From Streptomyces bohaiensis (GTDB taxonomy: Bacteria > Actinomycetota > Actinomycetes > Streptomycetales > Streptomycetaceae): DNA of 53,014 nt. Below, piece by piece: positions 15,565 to 23,571 of the stretch. The notes beneath the pieces were generated by a model. It made no database searches and was not told where the DNA came from. It saw only the letters and a program-made list of their open reading frames with translations. Made by a program: the position numbers and the translations under genes. The DNA is taken from positions 1 to 53,014 of the forward strand of contig NZ_JAAVJC010000007.1 of the NCBI RefSeq assembly GCF_012033785.1. The letters are read 5' to 3'. Numbering within the stretch: position 1 is the first letter of the stretch; the number at the start of each line of letters is the position of its first letter.

Positions 15565-17994
15565 TCAGAGGTCGTAGAACCCGGAGGCGGTGGGCGACGG
15601 CGAGCCGGTGGGCGCCGTGCTCGACGGAGAGGCCCCCGGGCCGGAGGGGTCGGGGTCCGGACTCGTCGGGTCCGGGTCCGGACTCGTCGGGTCCGGGTCC
15701 GGACTCGTCGGGTCCGGGTCGGGACTCGTCGGGTCCGGGTCGGGGCTCGTCGGGTCGGGCGGAGTACCGCCGTTGCCGCCGTTGCCCCCGTTCCCACCGG
15801 TGCCGCCGCCACCGTTGCCGCTGCCGCCGCCGGTGCCCCCGCTGCCGCCGTCCCCGCCGGGCGAGCCACCGCCGTTGCCGCCGCCGGTGCCCCCGCTGCC
15901 GCCGTCCCCACCGGACGAGCCACCGCCGGTACCGCCACCGCCGGTGGTGGTACCGCCGTCCCCGGGCTGCGGCTCCTGCTCACCGGGCTCCCCCGAGCCG
16001 TCGGCCTCGGGGGACTCCGGGTCCTGCTCGGGATCCTCGGGCGTGTTCTCCGTGCTCGGGCGGTCGGCCTCGCCCGTGTCGTCGTCGTCGACGTCGTCGT
16101 CCTCGCGCTCGTCGGCCTCCCTGCTCGGCTCCTCCTCCGACTCGGCGCCGTCGGCGTCCGGCGCGGAGGTCGGGTCGTCGGTGCGCGGCCGGGTGTCCGG
16201 CAGGTCGGTCTCCCCGGAGGTGAGCCCCAGGGTGACGACCGTGCCGAGCACGGCGGCCAGCAGGACCCCCGTACCGGCCGCCACGGTGTTGCGGCGGGTC
16301 CCCGCCAGGGCGGCCTTCCGCAACCCGCCGCGCGGCTCCTCGGGCGGCGGGGCGGCGCCCACCGCCGTGATCAGCTGTGTGCTGTCCTCGCTGCCGCGCG
16401 GGATCATCACGGTGTCCGACTCCGGCGGCGGCGTCGCCGCCTGCTCCGGCACGGCCACCGGGTGCACGGCGGTCGCAGGGGTCTGCGCCGGCAGCACCAG
16501 GTCCTCGACGAGGGCGAGCGCGCGCCGACCGGCGTGCACGCCGCCGGAGTCGGCCAGCGCGGCACGCAGCGCCACCGATGCCTCCAACTCGGCCCGGGCC
16601 CGGTCGAGCTGGTCCCGGCAGATGGCCAGCACGCCCAGCTCGTGGTGGAAGTAGGCCTGGTCGGCGACGAAGCCGGCCGCCCGCGCGCACTCCTGCCCCG
16701 TCCGCAGCATCCGCTCCCAGACGCCCCAGCGGAGCGCCAGCGCGAGCCGCGGGGCGGCGGCCCGCACCAGCGAGGCCACCGCCTCGTGGTGCCCGGCGCG
16801 CTGCGCCGCGCGCGCCACCGCGGGCAGGGTCTCGGCCTCCGCGGCGACCTCGCGGGGCGCGGGCTCGGCATCCGACAGCCACCAGGCGTAGTGCTGGGCC
16901 GTGCCCAGCGCCCGCTCCTGCGCGCCCTCGGCGTAACCGGCGGCGGCCAGCGCCTCGACCACCCCGGCGGCGGTGCGGACGTGGTCGCCGGTCCTGGAGA
17001 GCAGGCCTGCGGTGTGCAACCGGTCGTGGTCGGCGAGGACGGTGTGGTCGCCGGTGAGCGCGGGCAACTGCGCGGCGGCCGGGAGCGCGCCGCCGAGGGC
17101 GACGGCGATCCGCAGTGTCTCGCGCGCCCCCTCGGGGAGCGCGGCGGCGAGCGCGACGACCAGCGCGTCGGGCTCCGGCAGGGGCCCCGTCGCCCGGCCG
17201 CCGTCGCGAAGCCGCAGGTACTCACCGGCCTGGGCGAACCGGACGGGCAGCCCCTCGGTGGCGGACCAGAGGTCGCCGGCCCAGTCGGACTCCTCGTCGG
17301 TGAGCGCCCGCCCGGCGAGGCTCTCCAGCAGTTCCACGCAGCCGGTGCGGCTGAGGCCGCCGAGGACGACCTCCTCCAGACGGGAGTCGGCTCCCGGGCC
17401 GTGGCTGCCCGGCGCGGCGGTCAGCAGGAAGGCGCACTCGGGAGTGGCGTCGAGCAGTTCCTCCAGGGCGTTGCCGGTGAACTCGACGTCGTCCACCAGC
17501 ACCACGGCCCCGATACCGCGCAGCGCCGCCCGCAGTTCCGCGGGGGCCGGGCGGTGCTCGGGGGCCTCGTGGGCGGCGCCGTACAGCTCGTGCTTGAGGT
17601 CGGCGGCGCTGCGGTGGTGGCCGCTCAGGCGTATGAGTCCGTCGGGCGCGAGGTCCGCGCAGTCCCGGGCCACGGCGTCGAGCAGGGCGGTGCGACCGCT
17701 GCCGGCGGGGCCGGTGAGCCGCACGGAGCGTCCCCGGGAGAGCAGCCGAGCCAGGCGCTCGCGCTGGTCCTCGCGCTCCAGCAGGACCGGACGCGGGCCG
17801 CCGGGCGCGACGGGGTCGGGGAAGCGGCGTCCCGCCACGGGCCGCCGGCCGGGCGGGCAGGACTCTATCTGGCTGCCGTCGACGGGGTTCAGCGTCAGGA
17901 GGAAGTCGCCGGCGATCAGCTCGGCGGGGCGCCGTGGACCGCCGCCGTTGTCCCGGGGCTCCGGACCGTCGGGTGCCGGGTGGTCGGTGTCCAT
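15565..17994 (-). CDS. Membrane-anchored ATP-binding protein with repetitive extracytoplasmic tail
   Basis: 809-aa protein of unknown role. Residues about 65-330 look like a STAND/LuxR-type ATPase: P-loop GPAGSGRT at 95-102, with Arg101 where Lys is normal, and a Walker B-like AVVLVDDVEF near 185. An all-helical repeat-like region follows (about 330-530). One membrane segment (AGTGVLLAAVLGTVVTLGL, about 570-590) is preceded by basic residues, so the C-terminus should lie outside. The outer part is acidic (about 600-660), then Gly/Ser/Thr-rich, then Thr-Ser-Pro-Asp-Pro repeats. I chose ATG 17994 (MDTDHPAP); 26 further codons upstream are open. The neighbouring STAS gene hints at signalling. 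Confidence 0.82.
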   Translation of the reverse strand: MDTDHPAPDGPEPRDNGGGPRRPAELIAGDFLLTLNPVDGSQIESCPPGRRPVAGRRFPDPVAPGGPRPVLLEREDQRERLARLLSRGRSVRLTGPAGSGRTALLDAVARDCADLAPDGLIRLSGHHRSAADLKHELYGAAHEAPEHRPAPAELRAALRGIGAVVLVDDVEFTGNALEELLDATPECAFLLTAAPGSHGPGADSRLEEVVLGGLSRTGCVELLESLAGRALTDEESDWAGDLWSATEGLPVRFAQAGEYLRLRDGGRATGPLPEPDALVVALAAALPEGARETLRIAVALGGALPAAAQLPALTGDHTVLADHDRLHTAGLLSRTGDHVRTAAGVVEALAAAGYAEGAQERALGTAQHYAWWLSDAEPAPREVAAEAETLPAVARAAQRAGHHEAVASLVRAAAPRLALALRWGVWERMLRTGQECARAAGFVADQAYFHHELGVLAICRDQLDRARAELEASVALRAALADSGGVHAGRRALALVEDLVLPAQTPATAVHPVAVPEQAATPPPESDTVMIPRGSEDSTQLITAVGAAPPPEEPRGGLRKAALAGTRRNTVAAGTGVLLAAVLGTVVTLGLTSGETDLPDTRPRTDDPTSAPDADGAESEEEPSREADEREDDDVDDDDTGEADRPSTENTPEDPEQDPESPEADGSGEPGEQEPQPGDGGTTTGGGGTGGGSSGGDGGSGGTGGGNGGGSPGGDGGSGGTGGGSGNGGGGTGGNGGNGGNGGTPPDPTSPDPDPTSPDPDPTSPDPDPTSPDPDPTSPDPDPSGPGASPSSTAPTGSPSPTASGFYDL
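15661..15744 (-). repeat. Four 21-bp tandem repeats coding Thr-Ser-Pro-Asp-Pro units
   Basis: Four near-perfect 21-bp units (15661, 15682, 15703, 15724) encode DPDPTSP heptapeptides near the C-terminus of the membrane ATPase. A partial copy follows. Such arrays easily change copy number. Confidence 0.9.
15822..15929 (-). repeat. 54-bp duplication coding a Gly-rich 18-residue unit
   Basis: Two copies of a 54-bp unit (15822-15875 and 15876-15929) differ at a few positions and encode GGDGGSGGTGGG-type sequence in the same protein, just before the acidic-to-Pro transition. Confidence 0.75.
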
Positions 17995-18214
17995 GGTGTC
18001 GTTCCCTCGGAAGCGGCGGACGTCGCCGGGGGGCGACGGTCCGGGGCGGGCCGTCGGTCGCCTGGACCGCACTGACAGCGGGTCCAGAAGTACTGTCGTA
18101 CCACCGCCACCCGAGCGGCTGTCGAGCAGGGCCCGGTGGCTGCCGTTTTGCCCCGCTTCGGCGGCGTGCCCGGCCGCGGGAAGTCGGGCTTGGTGCCCGA
18201 CCCCCCGCGGCGCG

Positions 18215-18508
18215 TCACGGGGTGATGGTGAGGATGCGGTGGAGCCGGGTGGCCACCAGCAGCCGTCGCATGCGGGGCGGGACCTCGCGCAGCACCAGCC
18301 GCCGACCGCAGCGGCCCGCCCGCCGATGGGTGCCCATGATCACCCCCAGCCCGGTGGAGTCCCACGCGTCGAGCTCGCGGAGATCCAGGACCAGGTCCCC
18401 GTGGCCGGAGTCCACGGCGTCGTGCAGCGCGGACCGGGCGTCCGCGGCGCTGCGTACGTCCAGGCGACCTCCGACGACCAACTCGGTGTGGTCGCCCCTG
18501 ATGTGCAT
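18215..18508 (-). CDS. STAS-domain anti-sigma factor antagonist
   Basis: 97-aa single-domain STAS protein of the SpoIIAA/RsbV class, which binds and sequesters anti-sigma kinases unless phosphorylated. The fold runs MHIRGDHTELVVGGRLDVRS, then LVLDLRELDAWDSTGLGVIM; the Ser of DSTGLG is the expected phosphorylation site. Length is typical. ATG 18508 has a strong GGGGAGAG ribosome site; the frame extends to 18889 but that part is Arg/Pro-rich and unlikely to be translated. It is upstream of the membrane ATPase on the same strand with a 220-base gap. No partner anti-sigma kinase is next to it, so it is probably an orphan antagonist. Confidence 0.9.
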   Translation of the reverse strand: MHIRGDHTELVVGGRLDVRSAADARSALHDAVDSGHGDLVLDLRELDAWDSTGLGVIMGTHRRAGRCGRRLVLREVPPRMRRLLVATRLHRILTITP

Positions 18509-18998
18509 ACGCTCTCCCCGCTCGGCCCCCGGCCCCGGGTCACCGGGCCGAAGGCGGTCTCGTTCTCGGTCTGTTCGTCTCGCCGCGGGGCCGTGGCGCC
18601 CCGCGGGCCCCGCCGCACACGGACGGCGCGCCCGCGGCGGTGCCACCGGTTGTTCTCGGGCTACCCCGGACGGCAGCGACGTTCCCACCACCGGGGTGTG
18701 CTTCCTGGGCGGGTTCCTGGTGCGTGCGGTGAGGAACCGCGGGTGTCGGGCGCACGGAACCCGCCGCGGCGGCACCGGGGCTGGTCCCGAGCCCTCCCCC
18801 GATCTGACGGATCGGCAGCCCGGCGCGTTGCCGACTCGGCCGATTCCGTCACGTATTTCACCCGTGCGCGTGAACGCCCGGGCCCGCATGGTGACAAACG
18901 GCGGAGCGCGCGCGGCCGCCGCCCCCGGTGCGGCCGCCGCGCCCCGCGGCGTGTCCGGCCCGCCCCGCGAGGGCGGGCCGGACAGCGCCCCGCGGCCG
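18509..18998. other. Intergenic region between the STAS gene and the hydroxyacyl-CoA dehydrogenase gene
   Basis: No convincing gene in 490 bases; open frames here are Arg/Pro-rich shadows. Visible structure: an inverted repeat GGTTCCT / AGGAACC (18712-18738), a TTCAC-N8-GTGAA inverted repeat (18857-18874) in a relatively AT-rich patch, and the dehydrogenase terminator at the right end. The promoter of the STAS gene should lie here. Confidence 0.5.
18953..18983 (-). terminator. Terminator of the hydroxyacyl-CoA dehydrogenase gene
   Basis: Perfect 13-bp stem GTCCGGCCCGCCC / GGGCGGGCCGGAC with a 5-base loop, 16 bases beyond the stop codon at 18999. Confidence 0.8.
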
Positions 18999-19847
18999 TC
19001 AGTACCGGTAGAAGCCCTCGCCGCTCTTGCGGCCGATGACCCCGGCGTCGACCATGCGCCGCATCAGCTCCGGCGGTGCGAACTTCTCGTCCTGGGACTC
19101 GGTGTAGATGTTCTCCGCGGCGTGCGTGAGCACGTCGACGCCGGTGAGGTCGGCGGTGGCCAGCGGGCCCATGGCGTGCCCGAACCCGAGCTTGCAGGCG
19201 ATGTCGATGTCCTCGGCGGTCGCGACGCCGGACTCGCGCAGCTTGGCCGCCTCCACCACCAGCGCGATGATCAGACGGGTGGTCACGAACCCGGCGACGT
19301 CGCGGTTGACGACCACGCAGGTCTTGCCGACCGACTCCGCGAACGCGCGGGCGGTGGCGAGCGCCTCGTCACTGGTGCGGACACCGCGCACCAGCTCGCA
19401 CAGGGCCATCATCGGGACCGGGGAGAAGAAGTGGGTGCCCACCACCCGCTCCGGCCGCTTGGTGGCCGCCGCGATCTTGGTGATCGGGATCGCCGAGGTG
19501 TTGGTGGCGAGCACCGCCTCCTCGCGGACGACGGTGTCGAGTGCGGCGAAGATCTCCTGCTTGGTCTCCAGCCGCTCGAACACCGCCTCCACCACGATGT
19601 CCGCCTCCGCCGCGGCGTCCAGGTCGGTGGTGGTGGTGATGCGGCCCAGGGTCTCCTGCGCCTGCTCGGCCGTCAGCTTCTCCTTGGCGACGAACCGCTG
19701 GAGCGACTGCTCGATACCGGCGACGCCGCGGGCGAGTGCCTCCTCGGTGACATCCCGCAGCACCACGTCCCATCCCGCTCGTGCCGAGACCTGGGCGATA
19801 CCGGACCCCATGAGTCCGGCACCGATGACAGCGAGCTTCCTTGCCAC
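18999..19847 (-). CDS. 3-hydroxybutyryl-CoA dehydrogenase
   Basis: NAD(P)-dependent oxidation of 3-hydroxybutyryl-CoA, or reduction of acetoacetyl-CoA, in the cytoplasm. The 282-aa protein is the short, single-function form. The dinucleotide site GAGLMGSGIAQ (Gly9, Gly11, Gly14) opens the Rossmann domain. The catalytic His lies in GTHFFSPVPMM, and the C-terminal dimerisation domain has GFGHAMGPLATADLTGVDVL. I chose GTG 19847 (ARKLAVIGAG) because AAGGGA lies 7 bases upstream and it matches family starts. It would use the acetoacetyl-CoA made by the thiolase at 1208. It is divergent from the cobalamin adenosyltransferase gene across 137 bases. Confidence 0.94.
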   Translation of the reverse strand: MARKLAVIGAGLMGSGIAQVSARAGWDVVLRDVTEEALARGVAGIEQSLQRFVAKEKLTAEQAQETLGRITTTTDLDAAAEADIVVEAVFERLETKQEIFAALDTVVREEAVLATNTSAIPITKIAAATKRPERVVGTHFFSPVPMMALCELVRGVRTSDEALATARAFAESVGKTCVVVNRDVAGFVTTRLIIALVVEAAKLRESGVATAEDIDIACKLGFGHAMGPLATADLTGVDVLTHAAENIYTESQDEKFAPPELMRRMVDAGVIGRKSGEGFYRY

Positions 19848-19972
19848 GCGAGATCCCTTCGCCGTTCCGTAAAGTGCCTGCGCCGGAATGTAACCGCCCG
19901 GCAGGGTCCTTGGGGAGTGGCAGGGACGCGCGTCACGTCTCACATGGCGGACATCACACCGGCGCCGGACGG

Positions 19973-19978
19973 TAGCGT
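19973..19978 (+). promoter_or_regulatory. TAGCGT -10 hexamer for a probable leaderless adenosyltransferase transcript
   Basis: TAGCGT ends 6 bases before the ATG at 19985, so transcription would start at or next to the A of ATG. A weak CGGACA -35 lies 19 bases upstream (19948-19953). There is no Shine-Dalgarno. Confidence 0.45.
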
Positions 19979-19984
19979 TCGGCC

Positions 19985-20557
19985 ATGGTCAACCTCACGC
20001 GCATCTACACCCGTACCGGAGACCAGGGCACCACCGCCCTCGGTGACATGAGCCGCACCGCCAAGACCGACCTGCGCATCGCCGCCTACGCCGACGTCAA
20101 CGAGGCGAACGCCGCCATCGGCACCGCCCTGGCCCTCGGCGGGCTCGACGGCGAGGTCGCGTCGGTCCTGGTGCGAGTGCAGAACGACCTCTTCGACGTC
20201 GGCGCCGACCTGTCCACGCCGGTGGTCGCCGATCCTGAGCACCCGCCGCTGCGCGTGCTCCAGACGTACGTGGACCGGCTGGAGGAGGACTGCGACCGCC
20301 ACCTGGCGGAGTTGGAGAAGCTGCGCAGCTTCATCCTCCCCGGGGGAACGCCCGGCGCGGCCCTGCTCCACCAGGCGTGCACCGTGGTGCGTCGCGCGGA
20401 GCGGTCCACCTGGGCGGCGATGGAGGAGCACGGCGCCACCATGAACGCCCTCACCGCGACCTACCTCAACCGCCTCTCCGACCTGCTGTTCATCCTGGCG
20501 CGCGCCGCCAACAAGGAGACCGGCGACGTGCTGTGGGTGCCGGGCGAGAACCGCTGA
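19985..20557 (+). CDS. Cob(I)alamin adenosyltransferase, PduO type
   Basis: Transfers the adenosyl group of ATP to cob(I)alamin, making the cofactor needed by methylmalonyl-CoA mutase and other radical B12 enzymes. The 190-aa protein carries the PduO signature: N-terminal YTRTGDQGTTALGDMSRTAK, which binds ATP, then DLRIAAYADVNEANAAIG, FILPGGTPGAALLHQACTVVRRAER and LNRLSDLLFILARAANKE. It belongs to the trimeric helical-bundle class, not the CobA/BtuR class. MeaB and Mce elsewhere in the window are consumers in the same pathway. Its last 97 bases overlap the convergent membrane-protein gene. Confidence 0.95.
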   Translation: MVNLTRIYTRTGDQGTTALGDMSRTAKTDLRIAAYADVNEANAAIGTALALGGLDGEVASVLVRVQNDLFDVGADLSTPVVADPEHPPLRVLQTYVDRLEEDCDRHLAELEKLRSFILPGGTPGAALLHQACTVVRRAERSTWAAMEEHGATMNALTATYLNRLSDLLFILARAANKETGDVLWVPGENR

Positions 20558-21219
20558 GGCGCCGCTCCCCGCGGCGACCACCGGGCGACGCGCGGCGCGG
20601 TGCCGGCCGTCGTGCCCGCCCCGCCGGCGACACCGGCCCCGTCGGTGTCGCCGGTGGGGCCGGGCCGCCCGCCGGACCGCTCCCCGGGCCGCGGGCGGGC
20701 CCACCAGAGGGCGGAGAGGGCGATGACGCCGTGGACCACCGCGATGCGCACGGCCAGGGCCTGCCCGTTGCCGAGAGCCTCGTCCGCCCGGGCGCCGTCC
20801 GCCGCCACGACCGTGAGCATCTGGAGGACCACGGCTGCGAGCGCCGCCGCCACCACCGTCTGCCGCCAGAGCACGAGTTCGAGGCGGATGCGCTCCCGGC
20901 CCCGGGCCGGCGGCTTCGCGGGGCGCGGCCCCCGTCCGGCCCGGTGGGCGGCGTGGGCGTCGGCCCAGCGGATCAGCCGGTGGCCGTAGGCGACGGTGAA
21001 GCCCAGGTAGAGGGCGGCCAGGACGTGGCGCGGCCCGGGCTCGGCGCCCCGGGCCAGGTCGACGGCGGTCGCCGTCAGCAGCAGCACGTCGATGAGCGGG
21101 ACGCAGAGCAGCAGTGCGGCGCCCGCCCGCGGCCGGTGCAGCAGGTAGCGCGCCGCGAGTCCGGCGCCCAGCACGAGCCAGAATCCGATCTCGGCGGCGA
21201 CGACGAGCGCGATGATCAC
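20461..21219 (-). CDS. Membrane protein of unknown function
   Basis: 252-aa protein with about four to five hydrophobic segments: IIALVVAAEIGFWLVLGAG, LLLCVPLIDVLLLTATAV, HVLAALYLGFTVAYG, VVAAALAAVVLQMLTVVAA and a last one around AVVHGVIALSALWW. A cytoplasmic Arg/Pro-rich loop separates the third and fourth. The last 75 residues are Gly/Pro/Arg/Ser-rich and lie antisense to the 3' end of the adenosyltransferase gene, with an overlap of 97 bases. GTG 21219 has an excellent GAGGAGG Shine-Dalgarno 5 bases upstream, so translation is well supported even though the tail is odd. No known family is recognised. Confidence 0.75.
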   Translation of the reverse strand: MIIALVVAAEIGFWLVLGAGLAARYLLHRPRAGAALLLCVPLIDVLLLTATAVDLARGAEPGPRHVLAALYLGFTVAYGHRLIRWADAHAAHRAGRGPRPAKPPARGRERIRLELVLWRQTVVAAALAAVVLQMLTVVAADGARADEALGNGQALAVRIAVVHGVIALSALWWARPRPGERSGGRPGPTGDTDGAGVAGGAGTTAGTAPRVARWSPRGAAPQRFSPGTHSTSPVSLLAARARMNSRSERRLR

Positions 21220-21352
21220 AGCGACCTCCTCGTGGTGTCCCCACGAGCCTGCCGCCGGGGCCCGCCGCGGCGCGTCGTCGCCCGTGACGAGCTCGGCGCC
21301 GCGGACTGCACCCTTCGGTGTACACGCACCGGGGACCGCCCCGGGCCGGCGG

Positions 21353-22126
21353 TCAGCCCAGGAGCGCGGCCACCAGCGCCACCGCGGCGCCGGCGCCGCA
21401 GACCACCGCGGCGATGCGGAACCCGCGTTCCTTGGCCCCCTCGGACTTCAGCAGTTCCTCCTGCGTGCGGGTGGAGACCAGGTGGAGACCGCCGTCGGCC
21501 GGCGCCCCCACCACCAGCCGCCCGGCCGAGTCGTCGGCCTCGCCATGGACGAAGACCGTACGGCCCGGCAGCAGCGCCCACTCCTCGTACCGGTAGCCGA
21601 CGGTGCCGCTGCGGGACCCGAGCGGCAGCGAGAAGGACCCGAAGGTGATCGCGCTGTGCCCCCGGCCGCCGCCCTTCTCGAAGTTGTCGAGGATCTTCTC
21701 CGGCTGGTCCACCCCCTTGCCGGGGCTGACCAGCACGTCGCCGGTGGCGTCCCGGACGAGGAAGTCGGCCCCGCTGGTGTGCTCGGAGACGACGCGGCTG
21801 CGCTCCTGCCGCTTGGTGTTGCCGTTGCTGTCGCGGACGGTCTCCCAGTACGTGTGGGTGACCTTGTGCCGGTGCCAGACGCACTCGCGTTGCGCCAGCT
21901 GGGAGGTGAGCGCCTGCCCGTCGGGGTGGACGGCACCGACGACCTCGACCGCGTAGCGGAACTGGCCCGGCCCGGCGGCGTCGCCGGCGGCGCGGTGCAG
22001 CTGGTTCACCTCGTCGGCGGTGAACGTCTCCACCCTGCGCAGTGTCTTCGCGCGGCCCTGCGCCGAGCGGGCCGCGAACACGCAGCCCACGGCGGCCACC
22101 GCGGCTATGAGACCGATCCAGATCAT
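21353..22126 (-). CDS. Membrane protein with GIDE/MUL1-like (E3 ligase-related) domain, no RING
   Basis: 257-aa protein with a hydrophobic segment at each end (MIWIGLIAAVAAVGCVFAA and AAVVCGAGAAVALVAALLG) and a large soluble middle. The middle resembles the GIDE (BAM) domain found between the two membrane segments of the mitochondrial E3 ligase MUL1: ECVWHRHKVTHTYWE, DFLVRDATGDVLVSPGK, and a C-terminal YRYEEWALLPGRTVFVHGEA block. The RING finger of the eukaryotic protein is absent, so ligase activity is not implied; some databases still name these proteins E3 ligase family. ATG 22126 has a GAGGGGG ribosome site. Bacterial function is unknown; membrane stress sensing is only a guess. Confidence 0.8.
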   Translation of the reverse strand: MIWIGLIAAVAAVGCVFAARSAQGRAKTLRRVETFTADEVNQLHRAAGDAAGPGQFRYAVEVVGAVHPDGQALTSQLAQRECVWHRHKVTHTYWETVRDSNGNTKRQERSRVVSEHTSGADFLVRDATGDVLVSPGKGVDQPEKILDNFEKGGGRGHSAITFGSFSLPLGSRSGTVGYRYEEWALLPGRTVFVHGEADDSAGRLVVGAPADGGLHLVSTRTQEELLKSEGAKERGFRIAAVVCGAGAAVALVAALLG

Positions 22127-22272
22127 GGAACCCCCTCGTCGTACCGATGAGCACGCGCCCGGGGCGCCCACCGGTTCCGGGGGCCGAGCGGCCCGCACGT
22201 CCCGTCCGTCCGCCGGGCGAGCCCGGCGCCGCGGCCCGTCCCCGGTGCGGCGGCCCCAACCTATCGGGCAGC

Positions 22273-23571
22273 ATGGGCACCATGAGCCGGCGCCGACCGC
22301 ATCGTGACGACCTGGTGATCTGCGGCGCCGGACTGGCGGCCGGGGTCGTCAGCTGGCGCCTGGGGCTGTACAACGACCCGACGGCCGGTGCCCGCTGGGG
22401 CGCGCTGGTGCTGGTGCCGCTGGCGGTGATGGCCGGGGCGGAGCTGCTGCGCCGGATCGCGCCACTGCTCGGGCTCGGCCTGGGGGTGCTCGCCCTGGTG
22501 GCGGATGTGGCGACCGGGTCGCTGCTGGTCACGGTGGTGATGTTCAGTGACCTGGTCTACGCGGCGGCCTGCTACGGGCCGCGGCGTGCCGCCCGGGCGC
22601 TGGTGCCGGTCTCAGCCGCCTGCTCGGTGGCGGTGACGGTCGGGGTGCTGGTGCTGATGCGGCGGCCGGAGGCGCTGGTGATCGGCGCGGTGCTGGCGCT
22701 GGTGACGCTCGCGCCCGCCTCCAGCGGGCTGCTGGTGAGGTCGCACCGGGAGGCTGCGGACGCCGAGCGGCTGCGGGCGGAGCAGACGGCGCTGCTGGCC
22801 GAGATGGACCGGACGCAGGCGGTGGCGGCGGAGCGGGCCCGGGTGGCGCGCGAGCTCCACGACGTGGTGGCCGGGCACCTCTCGGCCATCGCGATCCACG
22901 CCACGGCCGCGCTGTCGCGCGAGGAGGCGGAGACCCGGCAGCGGGCACTGGGGGTGATCCGTGAGAACAGCACGCAGGGGCTCGCCGAGATGCGTCGGCT
23001 GATCGGCATCCTGCGGGAGGCCGGCGGGCCGGCGACCGGCGCGGTCGGCGATCGGGGCGCCGACGGGGCGGGCGAGAGGGTGGCTCCCACCCTCGACGGC
23101 CTCGCCGCGCTGGTCGCGCGAGCCGGCCGCGGGGGCGCGGCGGCGGGGCTTCGCTTCGTCCTGGACGACGACGCCGCCCGCTCCGGCCCGCTGCCTGCGC
23201 CGGTGGAGCTCGCCGCGTACCGGGTCGTCCAGGAGGCCCTGGCCAACGCCGTGCGCCACGCCGCGCCGGGCACGGTGCGGGTCGGTCTGCGGGTGGCGGA
23301 CGGGGCGCTGCTGGTGTCCGTCCGCAGTCCGCTGGGTGAGAGCCGGTCGCCCCGGGTGGCGAGCGCCGGGGCGGGGCTGATCGGCATGGCGGAGCGTGCG
23401 GAGCTGCTGGGCGGGACATTCTCGGCCGGACCCGAGCGGGCCGTGGACGGCTCCGGCCCGGCATGGTGGGTGCGGGTGTCGCTGCCCGTGGGCGGACCGT
23501 CGCCCGGGGCCGCCCGCACGACGGAGTCGGAGGCTCCCGGCGGCGCCGGGGCCGGGGAGGCGGACGGATGA
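22273..23571 (+). CDS. Two-component sensor histidine kinase (HisKA_3/NarL type)
   Basis: 432-aa membrane kinase partnered with the next gene. Residues about 15-165 hold several hydrophobic segments (integral membrane sensor, no large outer domain). A linker helix leads to the HisKA_3 motif VARELHDVVAGHLSAIAIHA, whose phospho-acceptor is about His196. The ATPase domain shows AYRVVQEALANAVRHA (N box) and GAGLIGMAERAELLGG (G box). The start is uncertain: ATG 22273 or 22282, neither with a Shine-Dalgarno; a TATCGG hexamer ending 5 bases before 22273 could give a leaderless message. The stop overlaps the regulator start by 4 bases. The signal is unknown. Confidence 0.9.
   Translation: MGTMSRRRPHRDDLVICGAGLAAGVVSWRLGLYNDPTAGARWGALVLVPLAVMAGAELLRRIAPLLGLGLGVLALVADVATGSLLVTVVMFSDLVYAAACYGPRRAARALVPVSAACSVAVTVGVLVLMRRPEALVIGAVLALVTLAPASSGLLVRSHREAADAERLRAEQTALLAEMDRTQAVAAERARVARELHDVVAGHLSAIAIHATAALSREEAETRQRALGVIRENSTQGLAEMRRLIGILREAGGPATGAVGDRGADGAGERVAPTLDGLAALVARAGRGGAAAGLRFVLDDDAARSGPLPAPVELAAYRVVQEALANAVRHAAPGTVRVGLRVADGALLVSVRSPLGESRSPRVASAGAGLIGMAERAELLGGTFSAGPERAVDGSGPAWWVRVSLPVGGPSPGAARTTESEAPGGAGAGEADG

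Noticed and set aside
15661-15744. Direct repeats as a CRISPR array
   Set aside because: The 21-bp units are directly adjacent with no spacers and encode an in-frame peptide repeat.
19848-19984. Possible cobalamin riboswitch upstream of the adenosyltransferase gene
   Set aside because: Only 137 bases between divergent genes, no B12-box-like core, and a -10 hexamer right at the ATG leaves no leader.
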